Both the position numbers and the translations under genes were made by a program. Below the pieces are notes generated by a model. That model worked only from the letters and a program-made list of their open reading frames with translations. It was not told the DNA's origin and searched no databases. Shown here one piece after another: positions 57,902 to 64,000 of a DNA stretch of 64,000 bases. Every line of letters starts with the position of its first letter. Within the stretch, counting starts at the first letter, position 1. This stretch comes from Isoetes taiwanensis (taxonomy: Eukaryota; Streptophyta; Lycopodiopsida; Isoetales; Isoetaceae): assembly GCA_021234155.1 (NCBI GenBank), contig JAJEKV010000034.1, positions 4,379,781-4,443,780 of the forward strand, read 5' to 3'.

Positions 57902-58530
57902 AAAATTCCTTTTTCTGCAACATCTCGCCTTTTCTGTGGTGTTCATCTTTGCCCATATCTTCGCAGGAAGGAGCCATCGCTTAAACGAAGATGAAAATAT
58001 GCCTAAATGCATTTGAATGGCTTTCAACTTTTGTCATGTCTACCAAAGCGTGCTATTTGTGCTTAATACATAAATACAATTCAAACCAGATAAAGACAAT
58101 TTTAAGCAATGACGCATTCTTATGGTAAGGTAGAAAGATTTACATGTCCACATTTGTTAGGCTATGGATTGCCAATATGGGTGCTCATATATGTAAAAAA
58201 AAACTCCGCTTTCCATCAAACCTCTTATGCAATGTCAAGCACGATATATGACTATGTAAATAACAAGCAAGCTACATTCTAGGAACCATTGGTTTCTCCC
58301 GGATTTCTTGTAAAGATTGTTGCACTTGTCGAAATGTTTACATCGATCCTAGATCTAATTTGATAGTTTGAGAGTGAGATTAAAAGCTGATTAGGAAGAA
58401 TGGGCTTAGGCTTGTACCATCAACATCATCATTTTCATCCTCTATATTTGTAATCAACGTTTTATAGTTTCATTATATCATATCACTAAGTAATACTAGA
58501 TGCTTTATAGTTTCTTAATATTATAGAAGA
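57902..58530. other. No gene seen
   Basis: AT-rich sequence following the small protein gene, presumably its 3' UTR and intergenic DNA. No domain-bearing frame. Confidence 0.4.
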
Positions 58531-58533
58531 GTA

Positions 58534-58640
58534 AGTATAGGATATCTATACCATAGAACAATAGGTATAAGATATCTATACCATAGAACAATAGGTATAA
58601 GATATCTATACCATAGAACAATAGGTATAAGATATCTAAG
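58534..58640. repeat. 30-bp tandem repeat, about 3.5 copies
   Basis: The unit ATAGGTATAAGATATCTATA plus CCATAGAACA is repeated exactly at 58561-58590 and 58591-58620, with partial copies either side. The unit contains GGTATAAGATATCTATACC, nearly palindromic. Confidence 0.85.
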
Positions 58641-58952
58641 TATCAGATATAAAACTCACATTGTACTTAAAAGGGCTACTAACTAAATGATGGCAATTGA
58701 AAATTAGAACTATTGCATTGAGAGACTTACATAACTAAAACAATTGACATGAATTGATAAATTGTCTCTTTGTACAATACTTATATTTTGTTGTATTCCT
58801 TCCATTTTATCTAGTCTAGTTATAATTCCTAGTTAGCATGTTACTCATCTTACAATTCCTAGTTAGCACGTTACTCACGTATATATGTGTAGCAATCTAT
58901 GGTACACGTGCCTTTATCTACCAACGCAAAACATAATGGTCAAGTTATGTAG

Positions 58953-60167
58953 TTTTTTTTTTTTTTTTTTTTTTTTTTTGAAGGCAAGAATGATCTGTAT
59001 TGTATTCAAAAGATAAGAGTGTTTACACATACAGTGAGTCCAGAGGTGCTATCACTTCTCAAATCCATGAATAGCAGTCCAGACTCTAGACCCAGTACTT
59101 AGAGCCTCTCTCAACTTCTTCTCCATAGGATACTATAGGAGAGAAGGGCTCAGTTCCTAGGCTAAATTTTAATAAAACAAACGGTCTAAGACCTTATTAC
59201 AAAGGCTCCACAATAGGCCTGATAAGAAATTTAAGCACCTGGTCACCAGATATAAGTTAATCCTGTCTCAATCGCCCAGGATTGATATAAGTTAATCCTG
59301 TCTCAATCGCCCAGGATCAAGAGCAAGGTTCATGCTGCTACTTCCCATTCTAGAATGGCCATCAAGAGATCTTAGTAAGAAGGAACCACTTGAAGCATTC
59401 TCCGAAGGATATCCCAGCATCCAAGGCAAGGCTCATATGCATTAACTCGGCCTGATTCCATTACTGCAGTACTATAGGTAGAACCTTCTTCCAAGCAATA
59501 AGAAAAGAAGACAGCTCAATAACCTCATCCCTTCGTGCAAAGAATATGGGCTTCATTCCCACAATGCCCGCCTCCTCGGTCTCCCCCCGTGGAATCCCAT
59601 GGCAAACCACCAAGAGCATATTCCGAATGATCGGAAAGCAGCCATCATTTGCTCACAATCCTCCCCTTTTTGGGACATCAGGGCGCGCATGCCTTTAAGT
59701 GTTCCAAGAAAAAGACCACATAAACCGTCACATGGGATGTAGAGGAATCCATAGAGCAACACGTAAGCTCGATGCGATATTCTAAGGAAACGAACTGCCG
59801 AATCGAAAAATCATACTAGAATCTCTACCAACCCTTGGTCGCCTAACAAGATCAAAGCCGGGCGTAAACACCATATCTTTTCCCGCCATAGATTCAACGG
59901 TGTATAGATAACAGAGTCCGCAGCTTTATGCTCCATCAGGCCCGCTTTGTTGCCAAGATCCGGACCACGGACAAGGGGAGGATGGGCGAGACAGCTCCCA
60001 CACGATCTTACCATAGCAGCAGCAGCCGTTTTTCGCTGCTCCTCCAGCTTCGTTCGACCTTCCTTGATGAAGCTACAGGCATCGGGCGGCCGCCGCCGCC
60101 GCCCTAAACTGGAACCCTACACGCCATCTTCCAAGAAAATCTAGACCTGTATGTCATTGCTTTCCCC
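58953..60167 (-). mobile_element. Poly(A) retroposon with 10-bp target duplication
   Basis: AGTTATGTAG occurs at 58943-58952 and again at 60168-60177, flanking a 1.2-kb segment that on the minus strand ends in a poly(A) run (poly-T at 58953-58979). This is the signature of target-primed retroposition. The minus strand begins with an ATG near 60125 and has a CGG-rich stretch (GGCGGCGGCGGCGGCC), then frames at 60014-59811 and 59762-59553 broken by stops. I cannot tell whether it is a truncated LINE or a processed gene copy. Confidence 0.75.
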
Positions 60168-61036
60168 AGTTATGTAGATTCTCGTATCGCTCCTCCTCTC
60201 CTATCGCTTTTTTAACACGATAAAAAAATAAGGGCCATCCAACAAAGCCATTGAGTTTCAACAAAAAGTTAGTGCCAGACCAGGGAAGAAAATAGGGTGT
60301 CCACTAACACGTCGCAAATCCTACGGCCAAGAGCTTTTTTGCAAAAAACAAGTGCCATCCGCCGGCTCGATTCTTCATTGGGAAACCTACTGTCTAAGCT
60401 TTAGTTTTAACTTTATATAAGAAAGCAATTTACCATATTAAATAAGTATAATTGTTGAAAATGATCGACTATTAAGAAGCTTGGCTTAGCAATTGAGGCA
60501 ATGGAATACCTTTTTCGGAAGGAGGACTTACACTGTAGAAGACCATATAAAATGCAACAGATACCAATTGCAAAGGATCTTCATAACATCTTCATAAATT
60601 TAATGCATGGCATGGCCGAGCTTAAGCCCTACAAGAGAAGATATTATTCTATTACGCAATGCCTAGATATAACTTATCCTGCCCATATTTACATCAAAAG
60701 CCATATTTGGATGAAAAGCTATTGTTTCATCAACAACATATGTTTTATACTTGAAAGATACATTTGTAATTTCAATAGTCACTTGCGAAGTGCTTAACAT
60801 CCCCCATGGTATCACTGGAGCCCTACAAGATGGACAATAGGGACAATGTTCTCTACCAGTAAAAAAGAATGCCAAAATAGTGGAGAATTCCCCTTTAATA
60901 AATCCACATGGCTCATCATTGAAATATATTTACTACCAATCATGACAGAGATATATTAAGTTTGCCACAACAAAATTAGGATTTATATAGAGTCATAGAA
61001 GAGAACAAGATAACTTGCACGAATGTAGAGCAGCGA

Positions 61037-61092
61037 ACCATAGAATAGAATAGAATAGAATAGAATAGAATAGAATAGAATAGAATAGAATG
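61037..61092. repeat. (AATAG)n microsatellite
   Basis: About ten uninterrupted AATAG units ending AATGAATAG. Confidence 0.9.
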
Positions 61093-63056
61093 AATAGACA
61101 ATCAATAACCTTAGGATGCAATGTGGGACTAGGACTGTACTTCTATGTATGAAGTTGGTGGAGGAGTTAAGCCTGTACAGTCTATACCAAAGGCAAAAGG
61201 TAACATTACCTGTGGAAAAAGAACAGGCTAGGTGAGGTAGCTGAAACGAATTGGCAAGTTAATAGACCACCATTAGGCAAAAAGAAAAATCTCTTACCTG
61301 CATTGAAATCTCATAAAAAATTGTGAGTATATTTTACATTGTGCGAGATAAAATGCAGCAAATCTAGGGAGGGCGGAAACAGGATCTTGTAGAATGATAC
61401 GATGCATTTGATGGAGCCATTCTAAACCACTTCAAAATAAAGGGGCCCATAAGAGAGGCAGCATTAGTAAAAGCAACTACCATATTTCCACCACCATAGC
61501 CCTATACATTGCTTCCTGTCAAATGAAACATTCTTGTTTTATACCCTATTTTTTATATTTTTAGCATGTAGCATGGTTCCTCCAAAGTGGCCCCGAATGG
61601 ATGGTCCCTTTCGCTGCTTTTTACGGCTGCCCGTCAAACAAATCTCACATATTCCACATCAATTATTCTCTCTCAAGTTATACTCCTTGACCTATTTTGT
61701 AAATATGGGACATGGCAGATCACAAAAATTCACCGCTTTTCTTGTGATGTCAATATTTCTTGATTAGCAGATGCAAATTTTGTCCTCCAAAATATTGAAC
61801 TACTCACTATACACCCATCACTAGACGTCACACTCCCTATGGACTTGCTCCAAAGAAAACTATTTATTGCCACAAACAATGCACTTGTGTGAAGGATTCA
61901 TACAGGTCTGATGACTTCACATGATTTGCTAGATTTTAGGAGGACATAAATTTAGTGTTTGGTGATTGTGCTATTCGGTGTTAATGAATAAATATAGCCC
62001 ACATGGCCAGCATACTCATGGAAAATTGTATATGAACAAAATGCCCTGTAGATAGTCTATCAATGCATTATCACGCCAATAGTGTTATTTTGGAGTGCAC
62101 TTGTTTGTCATCCAATGTCATCATGTTTAAACCACGAAACATATTCGCTATGAGTCTTTACAATCGAGAGATTAATCATAAAAAAAAAACACGATACTGT
62201 TGTGGACTTGGCAAACTTTGCGATCTAAAGCCGATTTAAACATGGTGGATGAGAATAAAATATCTAGCATAATACTTGAGGGGAGTTACTTTGTATTTTA
62301 TACACTTTTTCAATGGTTTACTATGATTTTGTCATGTATTCAGCGGATGTACTAATCGTACATCTAGAGTGTATGTCTTTGCGTATTTTATTAAGCTTTT
62401 CCCAATGGTTTAACTTTTATTTTTGAACTCGTGGCATACCGAGACCTCTAAGTTCTACTTTGGGGCTTAATTACGGCACAATGCAGGAGAAAGGGTTCCT
62501 TTGCTTTGAATGAGCGTGGGAGACCGCGATCCTTAACTTATAAATAATTTTTTAGGCGGTGGCATCCTTGGCGGACAAAGGGCATCACGAGCGCCACATT
62601 TGGTATGGCGTGACCGGATCGTGATGTAGGAATGAACCAATGCTTGACTGCCGAATCGGTACATTGCGGCGGCACGCATTACCTCTTCTAATTCAGCCGA
62701 TCTTCCTCTGGCCTTGCTTACGGATTGATCGCCATAGGCTGGGTTGATCTCTGTTATTCATTATGGCTATGGCTAATAGCGCAGCTCCTGACAATGGAAT
62801 GGAGGTTTCGCGAACCAAGCGAGAGCTACTTTGGCCAGAGTGGGTATGGCTTGACGGGCAAGGGAGTTTTTCATTCAGATCAGCTTAGAACTCCTAAGCT
62901 GGAGCGCCCGTATCAAAAGCTTGATCTAATCGCCAGGAACAGCTATGAATCGTCCCGAAATATTGATTTTCCTTTTTGACGATTGATCTTTAGAGTAAAG
63001 CTTCCATATTATTTAGTGGATTAATCTTTTCTTTTGAGTTCTGAAAATCATGAGAA

Positions 63057-63150
63057 GAAGAATAGAATAGAATAGAGATAGAATAGAGATAGAATGAGAT
63101 AGAATGAAGATAGGAATAGAATGAATAGAATAGAATGAATAGAATGAATA
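63057..63150. repeat. Interrupted (AATAG)/(AGATAG) microsatellite
   Basis: GAATAGAATAGAGATAGAAT and variants run for about 90 bases. Same motif as the array at 61037. Confidence 0.85.
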
Positions 63151-64000
63151 GTTTTTTAGCGTCCACGAGGAGACCAATAGACCATGGGACCCATACAATG
63201 GAGCTAGTACAATCATTACTACTGGGATTAAAAACCCACCTCGAAAGGTTTTCAAGGAAAAACCTTTCGCGGTATAACTTGCATCTTTATTAACCTATAA
63301 GCTGGCTTATGAGGCATAGTCTCGCTTCTGTGACAATTCGCGGCCGCTCCCATCTACTGTCTCAATCCATTGCTTTGTGGGACCAGGTGTGAATTGATGC
63401 AATAGCTACAAAGCTTGTTCTACGGACAATGAAGCAAGCAAATAAGCTTGGGGCCACACAGTGCCAAGGTGGAAGTTTATCAATGTACATGATAATGACC
63501 GGTTTTCAACTTGGGCGAAATATTTACGTCCCATATCTTTTTGAGGCCAGGCCATTGAGATATTGTTGCAAAGTTAGGGATCGGAAGAAGGAAATAATTT
63601 ATTGGGAAGTCTAAGCTATTTGGATCTTGCTTGCTAGAGTGGAGATTGATAGCATGGTTTTTCTGCGGAGGAAAGATCAATGTTCCACATCCACAATGCC
63701 ATGGATGGAGGGATTCTTCATGTATCCATGGAAACCTACTTTCTCCAATGGTATTTATTTCAGTCGATACACACTTCCTTTAGCAGCCTTTATTGTAATG
63801 ATTTTTGGATCCCTTGATTTGAACATTGCAATTAAGTTAAGCGATTCATTGTGGATTCAAAGAGATGGAACAACACATTATAATTAAATGATGACATCTT
63901 CTTGTTGATCATAATTCAAGCACAAATTAGATCATGTGCATATGAAACTTGTCTTGGGTAGGCCAGCGTGCATCGGACAGGACATTCCATGAAGGCAATA

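Larger units (their letters stand above)
60178..64000. other. No supported gene in the last 3.8 kb
   Basis: Short frames only (up to about 98 codons), none with a domain. Between 62560 and 63000 base composition is more GC-rich than its surroundings and a plus-strand frame runs 62725-62979, but it matches nothing I know. Two AATAG microsatellites are listed separately. Confidence 0.4.

Noticed and set aside
62560-63900. Organelle-derived insertion
   Set aside because: Composition differs from its surroundings and prompted the idea, but I could not match any chloroplast or mitochondrial gene.

Overview
The window looks like transposon-rich nuclear DNA from a large-genome land plant. The plant signs are an intronless AP2/ERF (DREB-type) gene, spliced fragments of a plant Aurora kinase and of an HMA1-type P1B ATPase, and LTR elements primed by plant initiator-Met-type sites. 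Very few intact host genes, many decayed elements and several plant mobile families that I associate with non-angiosperms make a fern, lycophyte, bryophyte or gymnosperm more likely than an angiosperm. That placement is inference.

Layout. 0.4-2.9 kb (minus): a five-exon gene for a Crypton/DUF3504-like tyrosine recombinase, nearly intact. 3.5-4.1 kb: a decayed ParB-like gene. 5.0 kb: a foldback element. 5.3-5.9 kb: a minisatellite. 6.7 kb: a Ty1-copia stub. 6.9-7.4 kb: an unknown ORF. 7.5-12.3 kb: T-rich DNA with small duplications and no convincing gene. 12.34-19.47 kb (minus): a Ty3 retrotransposon that has lost protease and reverse transcriptase but carries a long decayed coiled-coil ORF ending at the 3' LTR. 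20.0-20.7 kb: a truncated Aurora kinase duplicate. 23.58-24.06 kb: the ERF gene. 24.3-29.5 kb: essentially no genes.

29.55-36.14 kb and 41.87-50.31 kb are two related DNA transposons and the centre of interest. All four ends share a tip (AACAAAG-like), a first AAACGnnAG box 16-17 bp further in, a second copy of that box, and a GGAATCTTT/AAAGATTCC motif. In each element one end carries the second box in direct orientation and the other end carries it inverted. The 8.45-kb element is flanked by ATAT. It encodes, divergently, a decayed DUF7869-type protein (minus strand, IDGMDQ and VGHTHDQIDQM motifs) and a decayed beta-class amino DNA methyltransferase (plus strand, ADLPYG then VLDxF...TTIACALKKGR). 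Between them lies an array of the palindrome GTGTATTCCGGAATACAC, with a second array inside the methyltransferase locus. The 6.6-kb element has no transposase. It holds a broken genomic fragment of HMA1, a 1.3-kb GGAATCTT minisatellite and its own palindrome array built on GGTATAAATTTATACC.

Between and after these lie tandem tRNA-derived repeats (36.5-36.9 kb), a Ty3 gag remnant (37.4-38.2 kb), a striking strand-asymmetric GT-rich block (38.8-39.4 kb), a long-LTR element with only about 270 bp inside (52.3-55.5 kb), a 744-bp TIR element whose ends contain AAACGGGAG (56.72-57.46 kb), a small hydrophobic protein gene (57.67-57.90 kb), and a 1.2-kb poly(A) retroposon with a perfect 10-bp target duplication (58.94-60.18 kb). 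The last 4 kb hold microsatellites and nothing I can name.
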